The notes below the pieces were generated by a model, which was not told where the DNA came from, ran no database searches, and saw only the letters and a program-made list of their open reading frames with translations. Below, in pieces: positions 47,801 to 56,948 of a stretch of DNA of 64,000 bases. The DNA is from Mucilaginibacter paludis DSM 18603 (GTDB taxonomy: Bacteria > Bacteroidota > Bacteroidia > Sphingobacteriales > Sphingobacteriaceae): NCBI RefSeq assembly GCF_000166195.2, contig NZ_CM001403.1, positions 1-64,000 of the forward strand, in the 5' to 3' direction. Positions within the stretch are counted from its first letter, which is position 1. Every line of letters begins with the position of its first letter. The position numbers and the translations under genes were made by a program.

Positions 47801-48565
47801 GCCGATATGCAATTCGGCACCGACGGGAAACAGACCTGTTAGCTGGTTTTTTTGACTTGTTATTTCAACTGGCTTATCGCTACCAGGCTGTTTTATTTCA
47901 TACCGGTCGGCCTCGCTACTGGCCTTGCCGGTATATTTTAGCGAGAACGAAGTACCGTTAACCTGGTATAAATTTCCCTTGCAATACTCGGGCTTTAAAT
48001 AAAACGACGATTCGGGATCGGCACCCAAATCGCCATCCCGTGAAAACTTTTTACCCGTTGCCCCGCCAAATGCCCAAAACAATTTTACAGGTACATCGCC
48101 GCCCTTCAATTCGGCCTTTACAATCATACTTTCGGTTGTTGCGCCTGCCAATATGGTGATATGCAGGCTACCCTTCCCCAATAAAGCGTCGTGGATGGTA
48201 TACAACATCGATCCGGCCCTGTAGCGGGCTTCTATCTGGCTGGCATCAATCAACCATTTGCTGGTATTGCCGCTAATTAATCCAAATCGTAGATTACCGC
48301 CCATGCCGGGTAGGTATAGTGCAAACTCGGGCAAATCGCCGGCCTCTACGCGGAAAGCCGTATTGGTACCGTACAAAGCCCGGTTAAACCGGTGCTTGCC
48401 GTTTACCAGTACAATATCGCGGCCTTCGGGGCGATAATTGATGCTTCGTTCCCGGTTATGCCACAATTTTGTGGACGGCCCATTTTGGGCCAGCAAAAAA
48501 GTTACGGGATAAAAAAAAAGGGCTAATGATAAACATATAGCCCTTTTTATTGGGTTTTTAAACAT
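44807..48565 (-). CDS. DUF4450-family secreted glycoside-hydrolase-like protein, 1252 aa
   Basis: A signal peptide (about 1-26, ending LLAQ) is followed by an N-terminal beta region and an (alpha/alpha)6-barrel-like middle (about 310-720: WRMRLNAWRGPYVADVLGW, AIWASDALQYSGGGVTHSSAYNYR, MPYDWSLNNVVLAEVLHTS). I recognise it as DUF4450; relatives are tied to pectin breakdown, possibly GH142-type beta-L-arabinofuranosidases, but I cannot verify this. Residues about 745-1000 are encoded by DNA visibly richer in A+T than the flanks. It follows the kinase gene by 22 bp. Confidence 0.7.
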   Translation of the reverse strand: MFKNPIKRAICLSLALFFYPVTFLLAQNGPSTKLWHNRERSINYRPEGRDIVLVNGKHRFNRALYGTNTAFRVEAGDLPEFALYLPGMGGNLRFGLISGNTSKWLIDASQIEARYRAGSMLYTIHDALLGKGSLHITILAGATTESMIVKAELKGGDVPVKLFWAFGGATGKKFSRDGDLGADPESSFYLKPEYCKGNLYQVNGTSFSLKYTGKASSEADRYEIKQPGSDKPVEITSQKNQLTGLFPVGAELHIGDAAQQNSPLEFWASRPAEAPAISGTIKPVNQQALYFLIQSPQEQAVTAYTQLPGLFNAAEAARQKLADRVQVNTPDPYINTLGGVLSVAADAIWETPSYMHGAVAWRMRLNAWRGPYVADVLGWHDRARSHFSSYALSQITSPETGPVVADTALHLARQQERLGNAMFSSGYISRNPGGKIQPHHYDMNLVFIDELLNHFNWTGDLDYVKQMWPVIKRHLAWEKRNFDADGDGLYDAYCAIWASDALQYSGGGVTHSSAYNYRANKAAAQLAKLIGEDAAPYQKEAEHILNAINKTLWMPQTGQYAEYQDLLGNKLLHPAAALWTVYHAIDSQVPDNFQAYQALRYVDNNIPHIPIRVKGIPDGFYTMSTTNWMPYDWSLNNVVLAEVLHTSLAYWQGGRAEEAFKLWKGSLLNSMFLESSPGNFDQLSFYDSTRGELYRDFGDPIGMAGRSLIEGLFGIHPDALNGKLLIKPGFPMEWDHASLHTPDIQFDFKESKIKPRNSKKDDYIFTDSYTIIQSFPTRMNLVIEIKAKTLRVKSIIVNGRQVNWENIDDAITLPMLRISLGKYARYNIQVNWATDESQPSLEMNPIIRNVDGPISVGYKDLRIDKMISGKDNRLIYDPQKAFKMLNGDTAVIYADHTVFYPIAYGKFKWWVAADIEIAPDVQIIANDQLNNNSLTFKLKINLDDFKGKVVVNPGINQFVSDIVIGKKNISESITVPINNLITGSNVIRIEYNNKFLQQTITNWNIKKESAAQQETINLTPYFNDQVTNIFKNKYLSPRPKSVTLQLPWQGIGNWCYPLVEANIDDSGLRRAVGDKNEFDTPQHIRFATPGKAGEKNILFTSQWDNYPKQAEVPLTGRASHAYFLMAGSTNPMQSRITNGEVIIEYTDHTTEVLELKNPQTWWPIEQDYEDDGYAFQLNAARPIRVYLKSGLAATAFNDFKSIKGFSNRGIDGGAGTILDLPLNPAKELKALQLKTLANDVMIGLMAVTLVRN

Positions 48566-48587
48566 TTTTAATTGATTAAATTAAAAC

Positions 48588-49970
48588 TTACTCAACCTCC
48601 ATTTTGTGCGACATGGCATAGTACTTCAACTCGATCATATCGCCCGGAACAGGTTTGGTATTCCAATGTTTATGGATGGATAGCGCTGCACCAATAGCGG
48701 TAGCCTGTGCAACCGAAGCCGCAAAAACCTCCAGATGTGGAAACGCCGCGGCAAGCAAATTCATGTAAACTACGTTTTTACCAAAGCCACCATCCACAAA
48801 AATGCGTTTAACATTGGTATCCTGAATAACCAGCGTGGTTGATGCCTGCTGCTGTATCATGATATCCCGTATCAGGCAATGGTAAGCTTCTTCGTACGAT
48901 GAAAAAGCCGACAGGTTGCGGTCGCCAAATAGCGATTGCTGCATGAGTGCCTGACCAGAGGCACCCGCAGCACCATCATCTTTCAAAATATACTCGGCAT
49001 TGTACTTAACCTTCTTGAAATGATCAAGCGGCTTATTAAAATGTTCGGCTATCCGTTTGGTTTGCTTCTCGTGCTCGTTACCGGCAAATAAACGCGAAGC
49101 CTTTACCGGCCTGCCATGATACTCCATATAGCACAGGCAATCTTTGTTTAACTCATCAACCGTAAGCGGGTTATCGTTAAAAGGATTTAAGCTGATACAC
49201 CAGGTGCCTGTAGAAATTAAGATAAACGGTTCTGAAAAACTGGTGAGGTAAGGTATCAGAGCCGATGAGCTATCGTGCAAGCCGCTGCCTACATGATATT
49301 CGTTCCCCTCAATTACGGTTGTCATCGCGCTGTCCGAAGGGAACAACGGAGCCAGTATGCTATCGATACCTTCCTGGTATACCCAATCGTGGTAATCATT
49401 TTTAACAAAATCCCAAAGCTGCGTATGGCAGCCTATGCTGGTAATATCCGAACAAAAAACACCGCTCACCAAAAAGTTAAGGTACTGCGGCAGATGCAGC
49501 GAATATTTGATCCGCGCGTATAACTCAGGCTTTCTGTGCTTGATGCGGTATAACTGCATACCCGAGTTGAGGTTACCCAGCACCGGGGATGCAGTTTTAC
49601 TTGATACTTCCGCTTCGCCGCCATATCTGGCGTAAAACTCGTCTTTCAACTCATCCGGAAACGCTTTGAGATAATTACATAACGGGCCGGCAACTTTTCC
49701 ATCCTGATCAATATGCACAAAGCTTGCACCATAGGTTGAAAAATTCAACGCTTTGATATCAAACTTTTTAAGTGCAAATATATCCTGGAGCGATTGCTTA
49801 ACCCAGTTAGTCAGCAGGTCTATATCCTCGCAAGGGTCGCCGTCGTCATCTACTGTTTCCTTAAAATGAGCTGTACGTTCCAGTACTATTTTGTAATACT
49901 CATCAATCAGAAAAAACTTTTTATTGGTTTTACCAATATCAAATATGGCTATTACCGGAACGCTCTTCAT
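48588..49970 (-). CDS. rhaB: FGGY-family carbohydrate kinase, probable rhamnulokinase, 460 aa
   Basis: FDIGKTNKKFFLID (about 9-22) is the phosphate-1 loop of FGGY kinases and VDGGFGKNVVYMNLLAAAF the C-terminal nucleotide site. It lies 8 bp after the stop of the rhamnose isomerase gene, so it should phosphorylate L-rhamnulose to rhamnulose 1-phosphate in the cytosol. Sequence alone cannot exclude a fuculokinase-like specificity; the operon decides it. Confidence 0.85.
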   Translation of the reverse strand: MKSVPVIAIFDIGKTNKKFFLIDEYYKIVLERTAHFKETVDDDGDPCEDIDLLTNWVKQSLQDIFALKKFDIKALNFSTYGASFVHIDQDGKVAGPLCNYLKAFPDELKDEFYARYGGEAEVSSKTASPVLGNLNSGMQLYRIKHRKPELYARIKYSLHLPQYLNFLVSGVFCSDITSIGCHTQLWDFVKNDYHDWVYQEGIDSILAPLFPSDSAMTTVIEGNEYHVGSGLHDSSSALIPYLTSFSEPFILISTGTWCISLNPFNDNPLTVDELNKDCLCYMEYHGRPVKASRLFAGNEHEKQTKRIAEHFNKPLDHFKKVKYNAEYILKDDGAAGASGQALMQQSLFGDRNLSAFSSYEEAYHCLIRDIMIQQQASTTLVIQDTNVKRIFVDGGFGKNVVYMNLLAAAFPHLEVFAASVAQATAIGAALSIHKHWNTKPVPGDMIELKYYAMSHKMEVE

Positions 49971-49978
49971 GTTTTAAA

Positions 49979-51253
49979 TTATAAGCCTGTAGCCACTGTT
50001 TTAGCGCCACGTTCTTTAATCAGGTTCTCTCTCACTTGTAACTTGCGGTAAGCTCCTATCGGATCGATAGCGCCGCCTGCGCGTAAGCTGGCTTCGGATA
50101 CCAGGGCACGTACATCGGTGCGGTAAGCTTTTTGCAAAATTTCTTGCGCCAACGCTACATCGTTCACTTTTTGAGCGGCTACCAAAGCTTCCTTATCAAC
50201 TATTAAAGCCTGTGCGTAAGCAATCTGGATGGCCTGGATAGACTGTAACAGATCTTCAATAGGATCTTTCAGGTTATGCGATGCATCGATCATCCAGCCT
50301 AAATCGGTGGCGTGGTTCATGCCACGGGCATCCATACCTTCAACCAGTTCGTTAAATATCAGGAACAATTGGTAAGGATTGATGCTACCAACAGTTAAAT
50401 CGTCATCTCCGTATTTAGAATCGTTAAAGTGGAAACCTGCTAAACGGCCTTCCATCAGCAATAAAGAAACAATTTGCTCAATGTTGGCATTTGGCAGATG
50501 GTGGCCTAAATCAACCAAAGTATAAGCCTTAGGGCCTAACTTGGTCACATATAATAACGATTGGCCCCAATCTGCAACGGTAGTTGAGTAAAAATTAGGC
50601 TCGTAGCATTTATACTCCAGGTACAATTTCCAATCATCCGGCAAGGCAGCGTAAATTTGTTTTAAGCTATCTAAAGTACGCTCAAAAGCGCCGCGGAAGT
50701 TTAACTGGCCGGGGAAACTTGAACCATCAGCCAACCAAACGGTTAGCGATTTTGAACCTAACTCGATACCTTGTTTAATTACTTCGATGTTGTGGGCGAT
50801 AGCCTGATCACGAACGGCCTTATCGATGTGTTGTAACGAACCGAATTTATAGCTTTCGGGAGCGCCGGCCTGATCCTGGAAGGTATTGGAGTTCATGGCA
50901 TCAAAACGTAAGCCATGCTGAGCCGCAAGGGTTTTGATGGCCTGGTGATTTTGTGGGATATCCCATGGAATATGCAAGGAAATAGCGCCGCTTGATTTGT
51001 TTAATGCGTGCAATACACCCACGTCCTCAATTTTTTCTTCTAAGCTGCGTGGCTCGCCACCGCCCGAAAAACGACCAAAACGCGTACCACCGGTACCTAA
51101 TGCCCAACTGGGGATAGCAATTTGAAATGCCTCCAGTTTTTGCAATACATCATCCACGTTGGCTACATCAGCAGCAACAAATTCAAACCTGCGTTTGTGA
51201 TCGGCTAACAAATCGTTGTTAAAACCGTCAAGCTTATACTTCTCTACTTGCAT
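49979..51253 (-). CDS. rhaI: L-rhamnose isomerase (RhaI-type TIM barrel), 424 aa
   Basis: A xylose-isomerase-like TIM barrel: ISLHIPWD (about 92-99), KSLTVWLADGSSFPGQ (about 166-181), YLEYKCYEPNFYSTT (about 212-226) and AGFHFNDSKYGDDDL hold metal and substrate residues. The text matches the Pseudomonas stutzeri-type RhaI used by Bacteroidota instead of RhaA. It interconverts rhamnose and rhamnulose. The 378-bp gap between it and rhaM is filled by repeats. Confidence 0.93.
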   Translation of the reverse strand: MQVEKYKLDGFNNDLLADHKRRFEFVAADVANVDDVLQKLEAFQIAIPSWALGTGGTRFGRFSGGGEPRSLEEKIEDVGVLHALNKSSGAISLHIPWDIPQNHQAIKTLAAQHGLRFDAMNSNTFQDQAGAPESYKFGSLQHIDKAVRDQAIAHNIEVIKQGIELGSKSLTVWLADGSSFPGQLNFRGAFERTLDSLKQIYAALPDDWKLYLEYKCYEPNFYSTTVADWGQSLLYVTKLGPKAYTLVDLGHHLPNANIEQIVSLLLMEGRLAGFHFNDSKYGDDDLTVGSINPYQLFLIFNELVEGMDARGMNHATDLGWMIDASHNLKDPIEDLLQSIQAIQIAYAQALIVDKEALVAAQKVNDVALAQEILQKAYRTDVRALVSEASLRAGGAIDPIGAYRKLQVRENLIKERGAKTVATGL

Positions 51254-51273
51254 TGTTTTTAGATATTGAAGAG

Positions 51274-51631
51274 AGAATCAAAAAGTTAGAATCAAGAGTC
51301 GAGACAAGACCCACTCATTCTATTTCTTTAATCCTTCACTTCTGGTTTTTCAATTTTGGTTTTGTTTTCTCTTTGAAGAAAGAATCAAGAAGTCAGAATC
51401 AAGAGGCAAGACAGACCCACTTATTCTATTTCTTTAATCCTTCACTTCTGGTTTTTAATCTTGGTTTTACTCTTTAACAAAGAATCAAGAAGTTAGAATC
51501 AAGAGTCAAGACAGCCCCACTTAATTCTATTTCTTTATTTCTTCGCCTCTGTTTTTTTATCTTGGTTTTGTTTTTTCCTTGCTTCTTGTATCTTGATTCT
51601 TGCCTCTTATTCCTGATTCTTGCCTCTTCTT
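51274..51631. repeat. three tandem copies of a roughly 100-bp AT-rich unit
   Basis: Copies start at about 51274, 51381 and 51481, each beginning AGAATCAA and containing CCCACTYATTCTATTTCTTT. They are about 80 percent alike. An inverted tract of related words (CTTGCTTCTTGTATCTTGATT) follows to 51631. No gene is convincing here. It lies inside the rhamnose operon, between rhaM and rhaI. Confidence 0.8.
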
Positions 51632-51946
51632 TCAAGGCATATAAAACACATCCAGTAACGGAATGCTCACCGGTGAATGATCCGGATTGCTCTCCATAAT
51701 GTCTCCCATGTACTTCCACCATTTTTGCATTACGGCATGTTTAGGCAAATCGTCCAGCTTTGCCGGATCCTCCGCTTTTAATACGCCAAACAAAACATGG
51801 GTTTCCTCATCCAAAAAAATGGAATAATCGCTGATGCCTGTCTCTTTTAACAACGCTACCAGCTCGGGCCATATTTCATCGTGGCGCTTTTTATATTCCT
51901 CGGTATAACCGGGGAAGAGTTTCATTTTAAATGCTCGTCTGTACAT
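51632..51946 (-). CDS. rhaM: L-rhamnose mutarotase
   Basis: RhaM interconverts alpha and beta rhamnopyranose. The 104-aa sequence has the family text [22 protein letters not shown] (N-terminal, catalytic His in KRHDEIWP), [16 protein letters not shown] and a C-terminal [17 protein letters not shown]. Length is typical. It lies between the aldolase-dehydrogenase and the isomerase genes, 117 bp after the former. Confidence 0.93.
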   Translation of the reverse strand: MYRRAFKMKLFPGYTEEYKKRHDEIWPELVALLKETGISDYSIFLDEETHVLFGVLKAEDPAKLDDLPKHAVMQKWWKYMGDIMESNPDHSPVSIPLLDVFYMP

Positions 51947-52063
51947 TTTCAGATTTTAGATGTGAGATATTAGATTTGAGAAAACCCAAACCTAATATCT
52001 GTATTATGGTGAGCTATAAAATCTGAAAGCAACGTCTCAAATCTCATATCTCAATACTCAAAT

Positions 52064-54184
52064 CTACCTAACAAATCCCATCGCAACACCACCGTCAACG
52101 TTTAACACGTTACCGGTTGATTTGCCCAACAGGCCACCAGTGAAGGCGAAGCAGGCATTTGCAATGTCATCTGGTAAAATAATTTCGTTAAGTAAAGTAC
52201 GTTTTGCGTAGTAAGCAGGCAACTCGGCAACGGTTATACCGTAAGCTTTGGCACGGCCCTCTGCCCAGCCACCAGCCCAGATATTGCTATCGCTGATTAC
52301 GGCGTCGGGGTTAACTACGTTTACACGGATCTTATCGGCGCCTAATTCGGCTGCGTTTAAGCGGCTCAGGTGTAATTGAGCTGCTTTGGCAGAACCATAA
52401 CCCGCATTGTTCGGCCCACTAACTAAAGCGTTCTTGCTTACAATGTTGATGATATCGCCACCAACTGCTTGTTTCTTCATTACGGCAACGGCTGCCTGGG
52501 TAACAAAGAACTGGCCTTTCACCAATACATCATATAACAGGTCCCAATCTTTTTCTGTATGGTCTGCAATTGTTTTAGAGATAGATAAACCGGCATTGTT
52601 TACAATAATATCAACACCACCAAAGGCTAAAGCGGCAGTATCCATAGCGGCCAGTATCTGGTCTTCTTTGGTTACGTCCATTACAGCGGTAGCGTACGAA
52701 TCCTTGCCAAATTGAGTTTTAAACTCCTCTCCTGCCGACTCTAAACGCTCGGCGTTCATATCATTCAGAATAACAACGGCACCTTCGGCAACAAACTTTT
52801 TAGCGATAGCTTTACCGATACCACCTGCGCTGCCTGTAATTAAAGCAATACGGCCCGATAAGGCTTTAGGTTTTGGCATACGCTGCAGCTTAGCCTCTTC
52901 TAACAACCAGTACTCAATGTTAAAAGCTTCCTGGCGTGGTAAGGATGTATACTCGGAAACAGCCTCGGCGCCTTTCATTACATTGATGGCGTTGGTATAA
53001 AACTCGGCGGCAACACGCGCAGTTTGTTTATCTTTTGAAAAAGAGAACAAGCCTACACCAGGGTATAATATGATAACCGGGTTAGTATCGCGGATGGCAG
53101 GGCTATCAGGATGCTTACAGGTTTCGTAATACTCGGTGTACATTTTGCGGTAAGCCTCAAATGCCGGGGCCAAACGCTCTTTAATAGCGGCTACATCGCT
53201 TAAATCTTCGTTAGGTGCTAAATCCAATACCAGCGGACTGATTTTGGTACGCAGGAAGTGATCCGGGCAACTGGTTCCTAATGGTGCCAGGCGGTCTAAA
53301 TCATTCGAGTTTATAAATTCAAGCACACGGGTATCATCGGTAAAATGACCGATCATCAGTGTTTTGCTCGAAGTAAAGCCACGCAGTATCGGTGCCAATT
53401 TTGCAGCTTGTGCTTTACGACCGGTTTCGTCAAGGCTTTCAATTTTTTGTCCGCCAAAAACAGGTCCTTTTTTGCCATAGTTTTGTTCCAGGTATTCGGC
53501 ACATTTCTCGATAACTTCCAGGGTGTTGATGTAGCTTTCGTAAGCGGTATCGCCCCAGGTAAATAAACCGTGCGAACCTAACATAATACCACGAATACCC
53601 GGATTAGCATCTAAACAAGCTTTTAATTGCAAGCCTAATTCAAAACCGGGTTTTTTCCATTCAACCCAACCAATGGTTCCGCCGAATAGATCCTGAGTGA
53701 TCTGCTTACCGTCTTTGGCTGCCGCGATAGCAATAGCAGCGTCAGGGTGTAGGTGATCGATATGTGCAAAGGGTAAAAAGCCGTGCAAAGGCGTATCGAT
53801 AGAAGGCGCTTTTGACGACAGATCGAAAATGCAGTGGTTAAACAGCTCCACCATTTCATCCTCGTGCTCTACGCCGCGGTAAATATTTTTCAAACTCCTT
53901 AAACGGTCAACGTATAAAGCTGCCAGTCCGCTTTTTTTCAAAGTACCTAAATCGCCACCCGAGCCCTTAACCCACATCACCTCAGTGTTTTGTCCCGTTA
54001 ACGGATCTTTTGAAGTTACTTTGCAGGAGGTATTTCCACCACCATAGTTGGTTAACCTTAAATCGGCACCTAAAAGATTAGAGCGGTATATTAAAAGGGC
54101 AACTTCATCGCCCGCCAATTCAGCGGCCTTAGCTTCGTCCCATAAATAGCTCACATGCTTAAATTGTGTTGTGTTGATAGACAT
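52064..54184 (-). CDS. rhaD: bifunctional rhamnulose-1-phosphate aldolase/lactaldehyde dehydrogenase, 706 aa
   Basis: Residues about 1-420 are a class II aldolase domain (MLGSHGLFTWGDTAYESY, PFAHIDHLHPDA with zinc His). Residues about 440-706 are a short-chain dehydrogenase: ALITGSAGGIGKAIAKKF binds NAD and AGYGSAKAAQLHL holds the Tyr-x3-Lys pair. The fusion cleaves rhamnulose 1-phosphate to dihydroxyacetone phosphate and L-lactaldehyde, then oxidises the latter. It is a known rhamnose enzyme of Bacteroidota and others. It follows rhaT by 33 bp. Confidence 0.93.
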   Translation of the reverse strand: MSINTTQFKHVSYLWDEAKAAELAGDEVALLIYRSNLLGADLRLTNYGGGNTSCKVTSKDPLTGQNTEVMWVKGSGGDLGTLKKSGLAALYVDRLRSLKNIYRGVEHEDEMVELFNHCIFDLSSKAPSIDTPLHGFLPFAHIDHLHPDAAIAIAAAKDGKQITQDLFGGTIGWVEWKKPGFELGLQLKACLDANPGIRGIMLGSHGLFTWGDTAYESYINTLEVIEKCAEYLEQNYGKKGPVFGGQKIESLDETGRKAQAAKLAPILRGFTSSKTLMIGHFTDDTRVLEFINSNDLDRLAPLGTSCPDHFLRTKISPLVLDLAPNEDLSDVAAIKERLAPAFEAYRKMYTEYYETCKHPDSPAIRDTNPVIILYPGVGLFSFSKDKQTARVAAEFYTNAINVMKGAEAVSEYTSLPRQEAFNIEYWLLEEAKLQRMPKPKALSGRIALITGSAGGIGKAIAKKFVAEGAVVILNDMNAERLESAGEEFKTQFGKDSYATAVMDVTKEDQILAAMDTAALAFGGVDIIVNNAGLSISKTIADHTEKDWDLLYDVLVKGQFFVTQAAVAVMKKQAVGGDIINIVSKNALVSGPNNAGYGSAKAAQLHLSRLNAAELGADKIRVNVVNPDAVISDSNIWAGGWAEGRAKAYGITVAELPAYYAKRTLLNEIILPDDIANACFAFTGGLLGKSTGNVLNVDGGVAMGFVR

Positions 54185-54217
54185 TGCGTGTTTTATTTTG
54201 TTTTTGTTTGTGTTTTA

Positions 54218-55348
54218 TTACTTGATTGTTTGCACCTGCGCCGTTGCCGGTGCGTCGGCTGGTTTTACCGAATTACCATATCCTACTATAATTACCGAGA
54301 GGATAATAGTTGCTATACCGATAATTACGGTTGTGAGTGCTTTTTTGCTTACACCTTTCCATTCCTTTAATACCAGGCCCCACATATTGGCTATCAAAAT
54401 AATAAAGGCCATGTGCAGTATCCAGGAGCTGGCGCCGTTACCCAACTTACTTTCGCCCATGCCGTAAAAAAAGAACTGCAAAAACCAGGTAGTACCGGCT
54501 AAGGCCGAAAAGATATAATTTTTTAATAATGGAGTTTTAGCATCGGTATAGTTACCAAACGTTTTGTTGCGGGCGTTCAATATCATACACCAGATAAAGT
54601 TGGTGGTTAAGCCTCCCCATAGTATTACAATATAGGTTACATTGTTTTTGTACAGAAAATTCCTGGTAGGGTCGGTAATATGCTCGGTAATTCTCCAGGC
54701 GTTGTTGGCGGCATTAGCCATGTCGGCACCAGCATCAATACCAAAGGCAAAGCAGGCGCTTAACACACCAGATACGATGGCTACAAAAATCCCCATGCCA
54801 AAACGGTAATCTTTGTTCTCGTTAACCGCCGCACCCTCTTTGTTCAGGTCGCGCTCCTTTAAAGTACCTGCCCTACCGCAAATAACGATACCTATAACAC
54901 ATACTACGATACCCACCAATACCAGTTGGCCCCAGTGTGTGGTAGCTAACATACCTATACTATCTTTACCCGCTTTAGGCGAAAACTCGTAATATACAGC
55001 CGGCACCAGGGCGCCGAACACCGAGCATAAACCTAATATAATGGTGCTGCCTAATGATACACCTAAATAACGTACACCTAAGCCGTAAGTTAATCCGCCT
55101 ATTCCCCATAATAAGCCGAAAAAGTACGTTAACATGATGATACCGCCATTAGTAGCGCGAATAATATCAGCAAAATGCGGAACGGTTAAATAAGCGGCAA
55201 CCGGAGGAACGATAAGCCAGGAGAAGATGCCTCCCACTATCCAAAAGCTTTCCCATGCCCATCCCTTAACTTTTTTGTAGGGGATATAAAAACTACCCGA
55301 GGCGAAACCGCCAATAAAGTGAAAAATTACGCCGAAGATTACTTCCAT
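54218..55348 (-). CDS. rhaT: L-rhamnose/H+ symporter
   Basis: About ten membrane helices fill the 376-aa protein. The start MEVIFGVIFHFIGGFASGSFYIPYKKVKGWAWESFWIVGG (given in parts: HFIGGFASGSFYIPYKKVKG, WAWESFWIVGG) is characteristic of RhaT, and YGLGVRYLGVSLGSTIILGL is a conserved loop and helix. It imports rhamnose across the inner membrane with protons. First gene of the minus-strand rhamnose run, divergent from the GntR gene. Confidence 0.95.
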   Translation of the reverse strand: MEVIFGVIFHFIGGFASGSFYIPYKKVKGWAWESFWIVGGIFSWLIVPPVAAYLTVPHFADIIRATNGGIIMLTYFFGLLWGIGGLTYGLGVRYLGVSLGSTIILGLCSVFGALVPAVYYEFSPKAGKDSIGMLATTHWGQLVLVGIVVCVIGIVICGRAGTLKERDLNKEGAAVNENKDYRFGMGIFVAIVSGVLSACFAFGIDAGADMANAANNAWRITEHITDPTRNFLYKNNVTYIVILWGGLTTNFIWCMILNARNKTFGNYTDAKTPLLKNYIFSALAGTTWFLQFFFYGMGESKLGNGASSWILHMAFIILIANMWGLVLKEWKGVSKKALTTVIIGIATIILSVIIVGYGNSVKPADAPATAQVQTIK

Positions 55349-55722
55349 CTATATTTAGAGTTATTTATGAATTGGTTTCATGTTTTTAGAGGAAATAAAA
55401 ATAGAAAAGGTGTACTGCACAGCCGTCATGCACTGTCATGGTATTATTTCATCAACAGCTAAACAATTAAACTAATTTATTGTATAAAAGCCCCTTAGCA
55501 ATTCTATTTTGATTAATAAACATATTTATAAACGGTATGCTATTTGCAACAGCCAACAGTTTTTGCAAACTATTAACCAATTTTTTAAACAAATTTAATG
55601 CAACTATATTATTTGTTACAAAAACTCAGTACTCTTGTTCTGCAAAATAAACCTTGTTAATTGTATTGAGATGCAGCTGCCGTACAGTTAACGTTTAATT
55701 ATGTTTTTTTATATCGATCAAA
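55349..55722. promoter_or_regulatory. divergent control region between rhaT and the GntR gene
   Basis: This 374-bp gap should hold both promoters and the operator. Near 55417-55440 two TGCAC words (ACTGCACAG and ATGCACTGT) form a short repeat, and GCAGCTGC at 55673-55680 is a small palindrome. Neither can be proven to be the regulator site. No gene is seen. Confidence 0.3.
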
Positions 55723-56754
55723 ATGAAACAACCGCCAATATTTGAATGTATTTTTATCGACTACTACTCATCAACGCCCAAATACCTGCAGTTGGCCAAT
55801 TCAATTATCAAATGCATCGGCGATGGAAAAATCAGTAAAAACGATATACTGCCTTCAATTAACGAGTTGAGTTATAATTTTGAAATATCACGCGATACCG
55901 CCGAAAAAGCTTATAAATATTTAAAAAAAATTGGACTGCTGGGCTCGGTGCCCGGTAAAGGCTACTACGTTAAAAGCATCGAGCTGAGTAATAACCTGAA
56001 GGTTTTTTTATTATTTAACAAATTAAGCTATCATAAAAAAATAATATACGATGCCATTGTTGCTTCGCTTGGCGAAATGGCCGCAGTTGACCTATATATA
56101 TATAACAACGATTTTTCCCTTTTTAAAAAACTGCTGCAAAATAAAAACGACGATTATACGCATTACGTTATTATACCTCACTTTTTAGAAGGCGGCGAAA
56201 AGGCACACGAAATTATCAATACCATACCAAAAGAAAAGCTCATTCTGCTTGATAAAATAATTACCGGGGTAGATGGAAACTATGCCGCCGTTTACGAAAA
56301 CTTTGAGACCGATATTTACCATGCCTTGGAGCAGGCACTGCCCCCCTTAAGTAAATACCATACTATTAAGATAATTTTCCCGGAACATTCTTATTACCCT
56401 GAAGAAATACTGACAGGTTTTTACAACTTTTGCCATCAGTACGCTTTTAACTGCAAGGTTATTCATGATATAGCCACCGAGAGCATCGGTAAGGGGGAGG
56501 CTTATATCAACCTGATGGAGAGTGACCTGGTTACACTGATTGAAAGAGTTATAGCTACTGATTTTAAGCTGGGAACAGATGTTGGAGTTATATCATACAA
56601 CGAAACTCCGCTTAAAAAGATAATTTTGAACGGCCTGACCACCATATCGACTGATTTTCAAACCATGGGCGAAAAAGCAGCACACCTGATATTAAATAAC
56701 CTGACCGAGCACATAGAGACACCGTTCTATTTAACACTCAGGGCATCCTTATAA
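55723..56754 (+). CDS. GntR-family regulator with sugar-binding domain, probable rhamnose regulator, 343 aa
   Basis: The N-terminal winged helix (about 10-85: DILPSINELSYNFEISRDTA, EKAYKYLKKIGLLGSVPGKG) is GntR; residues about 90-340 form a LacI/periplasmic-binding-like sensor (DVGVISYNETPLKKIIL, STDFQTMGEKAAHLILNN). This hybrid is common in Bacteroidota sugar loci. Divergent placement next to rhaT makes it the likely rhamnose-responsive regulator; the ligand is inferred. Confidence 0.88.
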   Translation: MKQPPIFECIFIDYYSSTPKYLQLANSIIKCIGDGKISKNDILPSINELSYNFEISRDTAEKAYKYLKKIGLLGSVPGKGYYVKSIELSNNLKVFLLFNKLSYHKKIIYDAIVASLGEMAAVDLYIYNNDFSLFKKLLQNKNDDYTHYVIIPHFLEGGEKAHEIINTIPKEKLILLDKIITGVDGNYAAVYENFETDIYHALEQALPPLSKYHTIKIIFPEHSYYPEEILTGFYNFCHQYAFNCKVIHDIATESIGKGEAYINLMESDLVTLIERVIATDFKLGTDVGVISYNETPLKKIILNGLTTISTDFQTMGEKAAHLILNNLTEHIETPFYLTLRASL

Positions 56755-56948
56755 TTAAAGAATCAAGATTATATCCACCAATGTTGCGGGAGCATTGCGC
56801 ACCAAAAACACGGATGATTGCTGATAATTTCACTTAGAGTTAACAACATATAATATATTTTTAACGTATAGAGCTATAAAGACAGCAAATTTTGCAATGA
56901 GCAATAATTTACCGTTCTTTATATCCGATTTTATACGTTTTTCGATAT

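Noticed and set aside
51253..51722. Open frames in the rhamnose-operon spacer
   Set aside because: They consist of translated tandem repeats or overlap rhaM antiparallel or in another frame.
55410..55690. Specific operator for the GntR regulator
   Set aside because: Two TGCAC words and a GCAGCTGC palindrome were seen, but they do not agree on one consensus.
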